NCBI GenBank assembly: GCA_016927855.1
Contig: JAFGLV010000033.1
Span: forward strand, 27,602-91,601
Length of the DNA stretch: 64,000 bases
Reading direction: 5' to 3'
From: Sedimentisphaerales bacterium
GTDB taxonomy: Bacteria > Planctomycetota > Phycisphaerae > Sedimentisphaerales > Anaerobacaceae
This document shows positions 35,399 to 44,222 of the stretch, piece after piece. Within the stretch, counting starts at the first letter, position 1. Every line of letters starts with the position of its first letter. Position numbers and translations under genes: made by a program. Below the pieces are notes generated by a model, which saw only the letters and a list, made by a program, of their open reading frames with translations, searched no databases and was not told where the DNA came from.

Positions 35399-35596
35399 AT
35401 GAGCAGGAAATATATCGACTGCAGAGAGCATCCCGGCGGGGCAGGCAAGTGTTCCGTAGCCATCTCGGCGGATACCGATGACGAAGTCGTGGACGCCGCC
35501 ATGCAACACGCGGTTAAGACCCACGGCTATCCAGACACGCCGGACACCAGAAGCCAACTGAAGGCGTCGGTCAAAGAGGGCTCGCCACGATCCTGA
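35399..35596 (+). CDS. Small DUF1059-like protein
   Basis: The product is 65 residues. The ATG at 35399 follows AAAGGAG. MSRKYIDCREHPGGAGKCSV and DEVVDAAMQHAVKTHGYP match the shape of small DUF1059 proteins, with a Cys/His-bearing N-terminal strand and a helix ending in HAVKTHG. Function is unknown. It stands alone between the aldolase gene and a leftward acetyltransferase remnant. Confidence 0.75.
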   Translation: MSRKYIDCREHPGGAGKCSVAISADTDDEVVDAAMQHAVKTHGYPDTPDTRSQLKASVKEGSPRS

Positions 35597-35870
35597 CCAT
35601 CGGACGCATTTGCTGGAACTCAGGTCCCGGGGCGATTTCCGCCTTCTTCATCGCCGTGGGGATGTAGTCGGCGACACGGCACGGGGTACACGTGGCACCG
35701 CGTTGGGCAAGCAAGTTGCCTCCGGGCGCGTGCGTGAGACGCTGCACGGACTGTTCGCTTCTCCGAGCGCCGCCGGAATCGGCCAATAGGCTCAAGCAGC
35801 GTTTCGCGTGTGTGGATTTGGTGTGCTCGTCTATCGCCATCCAGGCATGCGCCAGCCCCGCCTATGATGA

Positions 35871-36320
35871 CTACTGACCGCCCGATAGCGAGCATCCATC
35901 TCCGGCGTCCGCCTCCAGTCGCTTTCCCAAGCTGACGATGTCGTCGGTCTTGAATCCGATTGACTCGTAGAACGCGATGACGTCTGCATTCGAGGAGCGG
36001 ATCTGAAGATTGATCTTGGGGCAGCCGGCCGCTCTCAGGAGTCTTTCGGCCTCAGCCATGATCCGCTTGGCCAGACCTCGCCGGCGGTGCGCGGGCGAGA
36101 CGGCCAGGTAGTTGATCCACCCGCGGTGGCCTTCGTGGCCCGCCATACAGGTCGCAACAACCCGGCCGTCCAACTCCCCCACCAGGAACCACTCCGGATT
36201 AACTCTCAGTTTGCGGGCAATATCCTTGGCCGGATCGTTCTGCGGGGCCACCAGCCCACACTCTTGTCAGAGCCGGATGGTCGCCTCTTGGTCCTCAGGC
36301 CGATAGCTGCGAATATTCAT
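35871..36320 (-). pseudogene. YpeA-like GNAT acetyltransferase interrupted by an in-frame TGA
   Basis: From ATG 36320 (after AGAAGGAA) the frame reads MNIRSYRPEDQEATIRL, then TGA at 36267-36269, then QECGLVAPQNDPAKDIARKL and a full GNAT domain: WINYLAVSPAHRRRGLAKRI holds the acetyl-CoA loop and NADVIAFYESIGF the C-terminal motif. In E. coli YpeA the stop position is a conserved Trp, so TGG to TGA is likely. Internal re-initiation downstream (about 126 residues) would still contain the acetyl-CoA loop. It may be a nonsense mutation, an assembly error or readthrough. Confidence 0.75.
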
Positions 36321-36331
36321 CTGATTCCTTC

Positions 36332-36598
36332 TCAGGGCACATCTGGAACAACCTCCAAGGTGAGGCAGTAGTCTGTGAAACCTACCGACCGCCAAAACGC
36401 GATCCCGGCCTCGTTGGCAGTCAAGACATCAACCGTCAGACGCTCTCGAGCAGGGCATACTTGCCTCCGCAGGATGTCAATGGCTTCCCTGCCAATTCCG
36501 CAACGTCTGTACCCTCGCTTCACGAAAAGCTTCGGTACTTCATGGGCAGGACCTTTCAGCGTGGCCGCGCGGACCGGAAACGGCTCCCGGCTTGCCAT
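36332..36598 (-). pseudogene. N-terminally truncated GNAT acetyltransferase
   Basis: The remaining 88 residues hold only the second half of a GNAT domain: VPKLFVKRGYRRCGIGREAI (acetyl-CoA loop) and NEAGIAFWRSVGFTDYCL. The N-terminal strands and helices expected before the loop are missing; upstream in the same strand is a different gene that ends 6 bp away. It stops 11 bp before the YpeA-like remnant. It is probably a decayed fragment. Confidence 0.6.
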
Positions 36599-36603
36599 TG
36601 TGG

Positions 36604-36885
36604 CTACCCAAAGCCGCCGCATACGACCGCGGTCAGCCACAGGGCAAACGTGACAAAACTCACGACCAGCCCTGCCCTGGCCCACTTGCCTGCCCGATCC
36701 ATGAATATAGCCACGAGACCGGCCACAAAGGCCACAGGCGGCACAAAAACGACCGAGATCCCTCCAAGGGACCCAAGCAGCGTGCCTCACCCAAATCCCG
36801 GAAGACACAGCACCGAAGCCACGAAATACGCCCACGGCACCAATGTCAAGGCGAAGCTGATCTTGCCGATTGTGTTTCCGTTCAT
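36604..36885 (-). pseudogene. Small three-helix membrane protein interrupted by an in-frame TGA
   Basis: From ATG 36885 the frame gives MNGNTIGKISFALTLVPWAY, a first helix to CLPGFG, then TGA at 36787-36789, then GTLLGSLGGISVVFVPPVAF and two more helices, ending at TAG 36604 (93 codons plus the stop). Continuity of composition and helices on both sides of the TGA suggests a single gene in which a sense codon, perhaps Trp TGG, became TGA. Family not recognised. Confidence 0.55.
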
Positions 36886-37001
36886 TCCGCCCGGTCCCTT
36901 TCCAGCAGTGCTACGGCGCGCCCTCCGAAGCCGTCACAGGACGGTCGCCATTGTCCTCAATCGGCCAGTTGTGTCAAGACCCGGAACATGAGGGAGCGGG
37001 C

Positions 37002-37030
37002 TTGTCACACGACAGCGGGAATGGTATAAG
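37002..37030 (+). promoter_or_regulatory. Sigma-70 promoter for the zinc peptidase / ATP-grasp operon
   Basis: TTGTCA at 37002-37007 and TATAAG at 37025-37030 are 17 bp apart. Each matches consensus at five of six bases. The predicted start of transcription is near 37037, 30 bases before the ATG. Confidence 0.65.
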
Positions 37031-37066
37031 AGCCCCGACAACAGCACTGCAACCAAGGCCGGACCG

Positions 37067-38092
37067 ATGACGAAGAGCCAGAAGACGCGTAACTGGCAGA
37101 GCTTGCCCGATGATGAGCTGCTGGGTGTACGCATTCGCGATCTGAAGCTCCAGATCGCCGGGACGTGGCTCGAACCGCTGGTCGAGCGGCTCTACGACGA
37201 GTTGGACGCCCAAGGCATTCGCTTCCACCCCCCCTGCTACCTGGCGGACGAATGGCTCACGCCGGACAAGATCCCCATCATCGGGATCCCGTTCTGCCTG
37301 ACGGACCGGCGGCTGATGGAGATCGAGCAGAAGATGATGTACGAGGTCGAAGGAGGCACGGAGGTCTCCTGCATGAGGCTGCTGCGGCACGAGTGTGGTC
37401 ATGCGCTCAACTACGCCTACCGGCTGTACCGGCGGACCCGCTGGCGCGAGCTGTTCGGCCATTTCTCCGCCACCTACGGGAATTCGTATTACTTCCAGCC
37501 TTATTCCAGGCGCTTTGTCATCAATCTCAAGGACAATTACGCCCAGTCGCACCCCGACGAGGATTTCGCGGAGACCTTTGCGGTCTGGTTGACACCGGAC
37601 AGCCAGTGGGAGCAAAAATACCGGGATTGGCCCGTCATCAAGAAGCTCCGCTACACCGACAAGGCCATGAAAGGCATCGCCGAGAAGGCGCCGCTCGTGA
37701 CATGCAAGGGCCAGCCTCCGTATTCGGCCGGCCGCATGACCTCTACACTGGCAGCCCACTACGAGCGCAAACGCCGGGTCCTCGGCAGCGAGTTCCAGGG
37801 CTACTACGACGACGGCCTCAAGGAGCTGTTCACGGCGCCGCCTGATGGGCGCTCGACGATCAAGGCATCCCGGCTGCTCCGCTCGCGGCGCAATCAATTG
37901 GTCAACAACGTCGCCCGTTGGACCGGCCACCGCAAGTTTGACATCGATCAACTCGTCTACCGGCTGGCGGCCCGCTGTGAGGTCCTCGATCTGTACGCGG
38001 TCGCGTCCAATGAGGACGAGGTCGTCGGCCTGACCGCCATGTTGACAGCGATCGCCAGCAATACATTGACTATCAGCAGCAAACGCAGGTGA
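37067..38092 (+). CDS. Putative zinc-binding metallopeptidase
   Basis: The product is 341 residues. LLRHECGHALNYAYRL contains an HExxH-like zinc site (HECGH), and HPDEDFAETFAVWLTP supplies the downstream Glu ligand and helix, as in the uncharacterised zinc-peptidase family usually annotated as putative zinc-binding metallopeptidase. No signal peptide is seen. Its stop overlaps the start region of the ATP-grasp ligase gene, so the two are coupled. Such pairs suggest processing and ligation of a peptide or amino acid, but the substrate is not known. Confidence 0.8.
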   Translation: MTKSQKTRNWQSLPDDELLGVRIRDLKLQIAGTWLEPLVERLYDELDAQGIRFHPPCYLADEWLTPDKIPIIGIPFCLTDRRLMEIEQKMMYEVEGGTEVSCMRLLRHECGHALNYAYRLYRRTRWRELFGHFSATYGNSYYFQPYSRRFVINLKDNYAQSHPDEDFAETFAVWLTPDSQWEQKYRDWPVIKKLRYTDKAMKGIAEKAPLVTCKGQPPYSAGRMTSTLAAHYERKRRVLGSEFQGYYDDGLKELFTAPPDGRSTIKASRLLRSRRNQLVNNVARWTGHRKFDIDQLVYRLAARCEVLDLYAVASNEDEVVGLTAMLTAIASNTLTISSKRR

Positions 38093-38094
38093 GC

Positions 38095-39102
38095 ATGGCC
38101 CGACCGTTGAGCATCGCTGTGCTGGTTGACCCGGCGACGATCCCGCAGGAAGATCCGCAATTCCGCAACCCACCGGAGATTCCAATTACCGAATACCACG
38201 TGTGCGAAGCCCTGCGCCTCTTGGGCTATCACGTCACCGTGCTCGGCGCGGAGCGCGACATCGCGTCGGTCGCCAGAACCTTGACGGAGCGCGATCCCGA
38301 CTTGGTGTTCAACCTGACCGAGCAATTCTGCGGCGACCGTCGGCTCGACAAGAACATCGCGGCACTGCTGGAACTGCTGGATCTGCCGTTCACCGGCGCC
38401 GGTGCGATGGGTCTGCTGCTGGCCCGCGACAAGCGGCTCTGTAAGGAGATCCTGCGGTTGCACAAGATCCGCGTCCCGACGTTCATCTCCCTGCCGCTGC
38501 ACCAGTCGTTGCGCGTGCCGAAGAACCTGCCTTACCCGATGGTGGTCAAGCCCGCCTTCGAGGACAGCTCGGAGGGGATTTCCAACGCGTCGCTGGTCTA
38601 CGACACCGAGTCGCTGCGCAGCCGCGCCGCATTCATCCACGAGCGGTGGAACCAGCCGGCCATCGCGGAAGAGTACATCGAGGGCCGGGAGCTCTACGTC
38701 AGCATCCTCGGCAACAAGCGTCTGACGGTCCTGCCGCCGCGCGAGTGCTTCTTCAACGCCGCCGACAGCGACGGGCCGGTGATGCTGACCTACCGCTGCA
38801 AGTGGGACCAGGAATACCGCAACAAGTGGCAGATCGACTTCGGTTTCGCGGAGTTGGAGCCGCCCGTGCTGGGCAGCATCGAACGCGTCTGCAAGCGGGC
38901 CTACCGGGCGCTGCAGCTTCAGGACTATGGCCGGATCGACCTGCGACTGACGCCGGACAACCAGCTTGTGATCCTGGAGGCCAATCCAAACCCGGACATC
39001 GCCTACGGCGAAGAGGTGGCGGAGGCCGCCGACCGGGCCGGCATCGACTACGACTCGCTCATCGCGAGAATCATTCACTTGGCCCTGAAACGGTACGACT
39101 GA
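38095..39102 (+). CDS. D-Ala-D-Ala ligase-like ATP-grasp protein
   Basis: The product is 335 residues. The ATG at 38095 follows AGGTG; a GTG at 38089 overlapping the previous stop is possible. VFNLTEQFCGDRRLDKN, LDLPFTGAGAMGLLLARDK, PMVVKPAFEDSSEGI (ATP-binding loop) and DYGRIDLRLTPDNQ with VILEANPNPDI (Mg-binding Glu and Asn) define the D-Ala-D-Ala ligase subgroup of ATP-grasp enzymes. The VILEANPNPDI end fits non-Ddl family members that join other amino acids. It is coupled to the zinc peptidase gene. Substrate unknown. Confidence 0.85.
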   Translation: MARPLSIAVLVDPATIPQEDPQFRNPPEIPITEYHVCEALRLLGYHVTVLGAERDIASVARTLTERDPDLVFNLTEQFCGDRRLDKNIAALLELLDLPFTGAGAMGLLLARDKRLCKEILRLHKIRVPTFISLPLHQSLRVPKNLPYPMVVKPAFEDSSEGISNASLVYDTESLRSRAAFIHERWNQPAIAEEYIEGRELYVSILGNKRLTVLPPRECFFNAADSDGPVMLTYRCKWDQEYRNKWQIDFGFAELEPPVLGSIERVCKRAYRALQLQDYGRIDLRLTPDNQLVILEANPNPDIAYGEEVAEAADRAGIDYDSLIARIIHLALKRYD

Positions 39103-39392
39103 TTGCCGTGGACGTACCCGGCAGCCCGACCCTGATCCGCCGGGGGGTTGTCCTCCTGGGAGGCCTCTGACCCGCGCAGAGGCCTGCCGGCACCCAAGCC
39201 ATCAGGACCTTGCCGCCGCACGCGCATGCCTGGTCGCTGAAGGAAGAAAACACGAGATTTTTTTTTGCACAAAGGGTATTGATTTTCGTAATCGCGAACG
39301 TACCATGTCTGCACCGTGGAGGGCGGGTCCCGGATGGGCTCGCTTCGTCGTACGGATGAAAATCAAGGGCCTATATTTGAAGGTGTCGTAAC

Positions 39393-39635
39393 ATGTGTGA
39401 ATCCTGTGGATGTGTTCCCTGCGATGCGTGCGGTGCGCCCGTTGAGGACGGGATTTGTTCGGCCTGCGGCGAGAAGCCGGATGAGTGCACCTGCGAACCT
39501 CTTGAGGAAGAGCTCAGCTACGAGGAGGAAGAGGAGGAAGAGGACGACCTCGAAGACGAAGACGAGGATGAGGACGAGGATGAAGACGACGAGGACGAAG
39601 ACGAGGACCTGGACGACGAAGACGAAGACTGGTAG
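39393..39635 (+). CDS. Cys-rich zinc-ribbon-like protein with acidic tail
   Basis: The product is 80 residues. GAAGGTG precedes the ATG. The first 35 residues hold ten Cys in pairs (CESCGC, CDACG, CSACG, CTCEP), enough for two zinc sites. The rest is nearly pure Asp/Glu and ends in Trp (DEDEDW). Family members with the same Cys-rich head occur in Planctomycetes as far as I recall. It lies 290 bp after the ATP-grasp gene. Function is unknown. Confidence 0.75.
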   Translation: MCESCGCVPCDACGAPVEDGICSACGEKPDECTCEPLEEELSYEEEEEEEDDLEDEDEDEDEDEDDEDEDEDLDDEDEDW

Positions 39636-39825
39636 CAGCCTCGTCGCCTGAGTCCGAGTCCAGCCACGCCCGGCACGTCGATCGCGCCGCGAGCGGGCAA
39701 GTTGGAACGTCTCCTCGTTCCCGGGGAGAAGAACACCAGGCAGAAATCCCCGTACTGGTCCCCTACCGAGGTGGCCGGCACGGGGCTTTCTTTTTGTGCG
39801 GATCAGGACTGATTCTCGCGCTCGC

Positions 39826-39990
39826 GCTTGTCACCCCGCTCGGCTTTGCCTCAGGGCAAGCTCTGAACGGAGCGCTGCGTCGTGAAGGGTCTGGGCGGCG
39901 ACCGGGAAGGCCGTCTTTGACGACGGCCAGATCCCATTCGGCTGTGCTCAGGACAGGCTCCCCGGCTTCGCCTCAGGATGGCAACCAGGA
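39826..39990. repeat. Degenerate dispersed inverted repeat
   Basis: cttgtcaccccgctcggctt...gaagggtctggg and ccagatccc...cctcaggatggcaac show the same order of ends as the element at 30342, with a longer centre (aaggccgtc/gacggcc hairpin). It lies in an 820-bp stretch (39636-40456) where I find no gene. Confidence 0.5.
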
Positions 39991-40456
39991 TGCCGCCTAA
40001 GACCTTCTCCGAATGCGTATTAGGCGGTGCCTGGCTCGTGTCTTTCACATCCGGCCACAACCCGAGGCTACACCCTGGGCGCCGCGACCGCCATAGAGGC
40101 CCCAAGACCAGTTCTTCGCCTGCGGGACACGGCCTGGCGAGACCGCGACCCCGTCGGTTCGCGACCGGTCAGACCTCTGCGCGCCGCGCAGACCTTCAAC
40201 GCCGAGCCTTCAGCACATTGAATCACAGTGGCGGTGCCCATCGCAAGACAGACACTCTGCGCGCCTACTACCCACAGCCCCCCGGCTTGCGCCGGTAGCA
40301 GATCCCGTGTTCGGCTCCTCCCTTCCGGAGTGCCGCCCCGTCTGGTGGCGAATCCGCTTGCCGGCCCTTCGACCTTCGAGCGGATATCACCGACGGTTCA
40401 TGCTGAATGCCCCGATGTCGACCCGAGGCGTTCAGTCCTTGTTCGTGGTCGCTGTT
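39991..40456. other. Gene-free stretch before the cold-shock gene
   Basis: No start codon, motif or composition argues for a gene on either strand. The only structure seen is a weak GCGCCGCGCAG-type hairpin near 40175-40200. Confidence 0.4.
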
Positions 40457-40660
40457 TCAGCAGGGCTTGACGTTCGTTGCTTCGAGCCCCTTGCGGCCCT
40501 GCGCAGGCTCGTACTCAACGGGCTGGCCGTCCTGGAGCGTCTTGAAACCGGTGCCAGCGATGTTGGAGTGGTGGACGAAGAGATCCTCGCCGCCATCGTC
40601 CGGGATGATGAAACCAAAACCCTTCTTCTCACTGAACCACTTGACCGTACCCTTTGCCAC
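40457..40660 (-). CDS. Cold-shock domain protein
   Basis: The product is 67 residues, the standard length. The start is GTG at 40660, 8 bp after [25 protein letters not shown] contains RNP1 (KGFGFI) and LFVHHSNI contains RNP2, the two single-strand nucleic acid binding motifs. It acts as an RNA chaperone in the cytoplasm. A consensus promoter 110 bp upstream gives it a long leader, as in cold-induced csp genes. Confidence 0.95.
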   Translation of the reverse strand: MAKGTVKWFSEKKGFGFIIPDDGGEDLFVHHSNIAGTGFKTLQDGQPVEYEPAQGRKGLEATNVKPC

Positions 40661-40762
40661 TTCGTCTTCTCCTTAGACCCGACCCGGGCCTACACAACAG
40701 ATTCCCTCGTTCGGTTGCCAGGGGTATGCTTCGAGGGAGAAAAGTATACACCGTAACCCAAG
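40661..40762 (-). promoter_or_regulatory. Long 5' leader of the cold-shock gene
   Basis: About 100 nt separate the predicted transcription start (near 40761) from the GTG. Long leaders in csp mRNAs act as temperature-dependent switches; that role here is inference. Confidence 0.4.
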
Positions 40763-40767
40763 TTCCT

Positions 40768-40796
40768 ATATTACCGGTCTGCGGGCCATGTGTCAA
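40768..40796 (-). promoter_or_regulatory. Near-consensus sigma-70 promoter of the cold-shock gene
   Basis: On the minus strand TTGACA (40796-40791) and TAATAT (40773-40768) are 17 bp apart. It is the best sigma-70 promoter seen in the window, and an AAAAAA tract lies just upstream of the -35 box. Confidence 0.8.
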
Positions 40797-40927
40797 AAAA
40801 AACGCAGAAATGCGCCGCCAAAAAAACGGCCGCTCGGTCTGGCTAAAACAGCAGACCGCAGGCCGTGCCCGACCTGCGGCTGCGGGATATCTTCAGGCGT
40901 GAACAGGACTTCAATCCGCCGGCGGCT

Positions 40928-41146
40928 CTAGGCCTTGGTCTTGAAGCAATCGCTGCGCCAGCAGCATTCCAGCCAAGGGCACGTGCCGTCGGACCGGCCG
41001 TAGCACGGCGTGCAGCCTTCGGCCCGCTGAATGCTGTGAATCAACTCGACCTTCTTCATCATGCCAGGCGTGATGCCCATCATCTGGGCCTTGGCCTTGA
41101 TGTCGGTCATGGTCATACGCTTCGTCGCTACGCTCACCGATGCCAT
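40928..41146 (-). CDS. Small SAP/Rho-N-like protein with C-terminal Cys cluster
   Basis: The product is 72 residues. The ATG at 41146 is 7 bp after GGAG; starts at 41188 and 41116 are alternatives. MTDIKAKAQMMGITPGMMKK and VELIHSIQRAEG form a helix-extended-helix of the SAP type that binds nucleic acids. CTPCYGRSDGTCPWLECCW then DC form a Cys-rich tail that may bind metal. It is a known small family of anaerobes and Deltaproteobacteria, function unknown. Confidence 0.75.
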   Translation of the reverse strand: MASVSVATKRMTMTDIKAKAQMMGITPGMMKKVELIHSIQRAEGCTPCYGRSDGTCPWLECCWRSDCFKTKA

Positions 41147-41188
41147 ATTCGGTCTCCAAAACTGGGTCTTGACACACTCCGTTTTCAT

Positions 41189-41500
41189 CTCAACTTGCGT
41201 CAGGGACCAGCCTTAGGGCTACCTTGCCACGCAGGCGTGTCTCGTACCTATTTTCGGCCAATTGGCCCCTGTCTCGTCACAAGAGTTGTGACAAAAACTT
41301 CCGACTGGTGCCGGTGCGGCAGGCCAACATGGACCTGCGCGTCTTGCCTCGGTCTGCCGGGGGGAACGCCAAACTTGATGTCCTTACCTCTTGGTAGATA
41401 TGGTGGGACCCCCTTTATAGGACTCTGGCAGACAGGCCGCTTCGGTTTTCCTGTTGATAAGCGCCGCCCTGATTGGTACTACACAGCCAGACGCTTTTAT
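41189..41500. other. Gene-free stretch before the GH5-like gene
   Basis: I see no gene here. The sequence is less GC-rich near 41400-41460 (tagatatggtgggac, tttcctgttgataa), where a promoter for the GH5-like gene is likely but not clearly matched. Confidence 0.4.
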
Positions 41501-41513
41501 CGGAGATATGCGT

Positions 41514-44165
41514 ATGGCAACGTATGCTTTCCCTCGCCTGCCGGTTCACTCGATCGAGTCTTATCCAAGGGGTACCTTTTGTCGCGCCGGCCGGTCCAGG
41601 TCCGGAAACCGTCGTTTGACCGTCCTCTGTTTCTACGTCGCGACACTCCTGAGTATACCACCGGCCGACGCTCAGGACATGGTTCCGTTCGTCATTCCTG
41701 CCCGGATCGACACCACCCACGCGATCTGGCTCTCGCAGTTCGAGCCTATCACGACGGATGCGCCGCGTCTGGTCGCGCGGGACAGCCACTTCTACCGCGG
41801 CGCCGAGCGCGTGCGCATCTGGGGCGTCAACCTCTCGTTCGGTGCGAACTTCCCGACGCACGAGGACGCGACGCACGTCGCGACGCGCCTGGCCGCGGCG
41901 GGCGTCAATAGCGTGCGTTGTCACCACATGGACACGTCGCGCTGGCCCCGCGGGATATGGGATGCCCAGACCGGACGCACGCTGGAACCGCAAGCTCTGG
42001 ACCGGCTCGACTACTTCATTAACGAGCTGGCCCAACGCGGCATCTGCGTCAACATCAACCTGCACGTCGGACGAGCGCATAGCGAGTACCTGAGACTGCC
42101 TCAAACGAATCGCGAGTACGACAAGATGTCGGGCATCTTCACGCCTGCTCTCGTCGAGGCGCAAACGCAGTTCGCCCGCGACCTGCTGGGACACGTCAAC
42201 GCCTATCGCAACGTCCGCTACGCCGACGATCCGGCCATCGCCTTCGTCGAGATCAGCAACGAGGACAGCCTCCTCATGTGGGGCGCCGAAGAGACGCTGC
42301 GTACGCTTCCGGCCTACTATGCAAATATCCTCCAGGGTCAGTTCAACGCCTGGCTCCGCCGCAAATACGACTCGGACGCGGCCCTGCGCCAGGCGTGGAC
42401 GCAAGGGACACAGCCACTTGGCGACAACCTGCTGAACAACGGGAGTCTCACCTCCTGGAACAGCCAGCGCCGTCTGCCGAGAGACTGGAACCTGGAGCAG
42501 CACGAGAACTGTCGGGCGTCTTTATCCACCGCTGACGGCACGCTGCGCGTCACGATCGACAATGCTGACGATACCAGTTGGCACCTCCAACTCACCCAGG
42601 CAGGTCTGGCGCTGACGCAAGGCCGCTACTACACGGCATCGTTCGACGCAAAAACCGACCGGCCGCGGCAGATCAGTTGCAGCGTCGGCCAGGCGCACGA
42701 GCCCTGGAACAACCTCGGCTTGTCGCGCGAGGTCCAACTGACGAACGAAATGCAACGCTTCAGCTTCGGCTTCGTCACGACCGCCGACGAGAGCAACGCG
42801 AGGATCAGCTTCGCTTTCAGCGGCGACGCGACGCCTTTCAACCTGGCGCGCGTCGAGCTGCGTCCCGGCGGTCAAGTGGCGCTCGCTGAGGGCGAGTCGC
42901 GCGCCGAAGGAACGATCGGGCTCTATCGCGACAACGAGAGCCGGGCGCGTATTCTCGACCGTATGATGTTCCTCGCGGAGACGGAAAAGGCCTACTTCGA
43001 CGGCATGCGTCATTTCATCAAGAACGATCTGGGCTGCCAGGCCCTCGTCACCGGCACCGTCGTGTTCGGACCGCTGGGCCAATACGCCCAAAGCGACATG
43101 GACTTCGTCGACTCGCACGCGTACTGGCAACACCCCCGCTTCCCCGGCCGTCCTTGGGACGCAGGCAACTGGATCGTGGAACAGCGACCGATGACAGACC
43201 ACCCCGAGCAAGCAACGCTGTTTCGCGTCGCCGCCGAACGGCTCGCCGGCAAGCCTTTCACGCTGAGCGAATACAACCATCCTGCTCCGTTGGACGCGCA
43301 GGCCGAGTGCGTTCCGATGGTCGCTTCCTTCGCGGCCGCCCAGGACTGGGATGGCGTCTGGCTCTACACGTATTCACATAGTTCGGACAACTGGGCGCGC
43401 GAGCATCTGAACAGCTACTTCGACATCGACACCAACCCCGCCAAATGGGGCTTCATGCGCGCCGGCGCCGCCCTCTTCCGGTACGGCGGAGTCGCCCCGT
43501 TGAATGGTATCGCATATTCCAGCCTGGTCAGCGGCGACGGCGTGGTCAACGAACTGGCAACGCTACATCTAAGGCACGGCAGCGATATGCTCAGGACCAC
43601 CGGCCTCCTGCGGGAGGCGATGCTCAAGGGCCAATACATCGCCGCGATCAGCGGACGCAATGAGCAGTATGACATCAGAAGCCCCGGTGCTCTGACTCAG
43701 TGGACCGTCGACCAGGGTAAGGGTATTTACACCGTGCAGAGTAGGGCCGGATCAGTCCATGTGGGCCATGCAGAACAGCTTACCGCAGCAAGCAACGGAA
43801 CGATCACAATCGACGCGCCGGAGTTCGTCGCTTTGACCATCGCAGCTCTGGACGACAAGGAGCGGATTCCTCTGGCGGGATATGACCAGATTCTCGTGAC
43901 TGCCTGCGGGCGTTGCGAGAATACCGGGATGGGGTTTTCTGACGACCGCCGGACGGTCGGCCGCAACTGGGGAGAGGCGCCTGTGCAGATTGAGCCAGTC
44001 GAAGGCCGAGTCGTTCTCCCGCGAGGATGGTGGACCTGTCAGGCGCTGGCGCCGGATGGCTCGCCCAAACAACCGGTGCCTGTCTCATACGAAGACAACC
44101 GAGGCATACTGAAACTGTCGCCCCAATTCGCAACCATGTGGTACCTGCTGCGTAGGGGCGAATAA
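41514..44165 (+). CDS. GH5-like exported glycoside hydrolase with internal carbohydrate-binding module
   Basis: The product is 883 residues. The ATG at 41514 is 8 bp after GGAG; the hydrophobic signal core lies near residue 40 (LTVLCFYVATLLSI), so the signal has a long N-region. FVEISNEDSLL (near residue 247) has the acid/base Glu and TLSEYNHPAP (near 584) the nucleophile Glu of a GH5-type TIM barrel. A jelly-roll of the CBM4/9 kind is inserted at about 300-460. It probably cleaves a beta-glycan outside the cytoplasm. The last three residues and the stop are supplied by a dispersed palindrome. Confidence 0.82.
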   Translation: MATYAFPRLPVHSIESYPRGTFCRAGRSRSGNRRLTVLCFYVATLLSIPPADAQDMVPFVIPARIDTTHAIWLSQFEPITTDAPRLVARDSHFYRGAERVRIWGVNLSFGANFPTHEDATHVATRLAAAGVNSVRCHHMDTSRWPRGIWDAQTGRTLEPQALDRLDYFINELAQRGICVNINLHVGRAHSEYLRLPQTNREYDKMSGIFTPALVEAQTQFARDLLGHVNAYRNVRYADDPAIAFVEISNEDSLLMWGAEETLRTLPAYYANILQGQFNAWLRRKYDSDAALRQAWTQGTQPLGDNLLNNGSLTSWNSQRRLPRDWNLEQHENCRASLSTADGTLRVTIDNADDTSWHLQLTQAGLALTQGRYYTASFDAKTDRPRQISCSVGQAHEPWNNLGLSREVQLTNEMQRFSFGFVTTADESNARISFAFSGDATPFNLARVELRPGGQVALAEGESRAEGTIGLYRDNESRARILDRMMFLAETEKAYFDGMRHFIKNDLGCQALVTGTVVFGPLGQYAQSDMDFVDSHAYWQHPRFPGRPWDAGNWIVEQRPMTDHPEQATLFRVAAERLAGKPFTLSEYNHPAPLDAQAECVPMVASFAAAQDWDGVWLYTYSHSSDNWAREHLNSYFDIDTNPAKWGFMRAGAALFRYGGVAPLNGIAYSSLVSGDGVVNELATLHLRHGSDMLRTTGLLREAMLKGQYIAAISGRNEQYDIRSPGALTQWTVDQGKGIYTVQSRAGSVHVGHAEQLTAASNGTITIDAPEFVALTIAALDDKERIPLAGYDQILVTACGRCENTGMGFSDDRRTVGRNWGEAPVQIEPVEGRVVLPRGWWTCQALAPDGSPKQPVPVSYEDNRGILKLSPQFATMWYLLRRGE

Positions 44166-44176
44166 CCATTCGCCCT
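44152..44176. repeat. Dispersed palindrome overlapping the end of the GH5-like gene
   Basis: gtaggggcgaataaccattc and following bases match 19698-19722 with one change. The TAA inside it is the GH5-like gene's stop codon. Confidence 0.75.
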
Positions 44177-44222
44177 TTCGCGGAGGCCGCGACACGACCC
44201 TTGACCAAGAAGGAGACCACCG

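Noticed and set aside
39518..39781. Poly-Ser minus-strand frame at 39.5 kb
   Set aside because: It is the reverse complement of the Asp/Glu tail of the Cys-rich protein.
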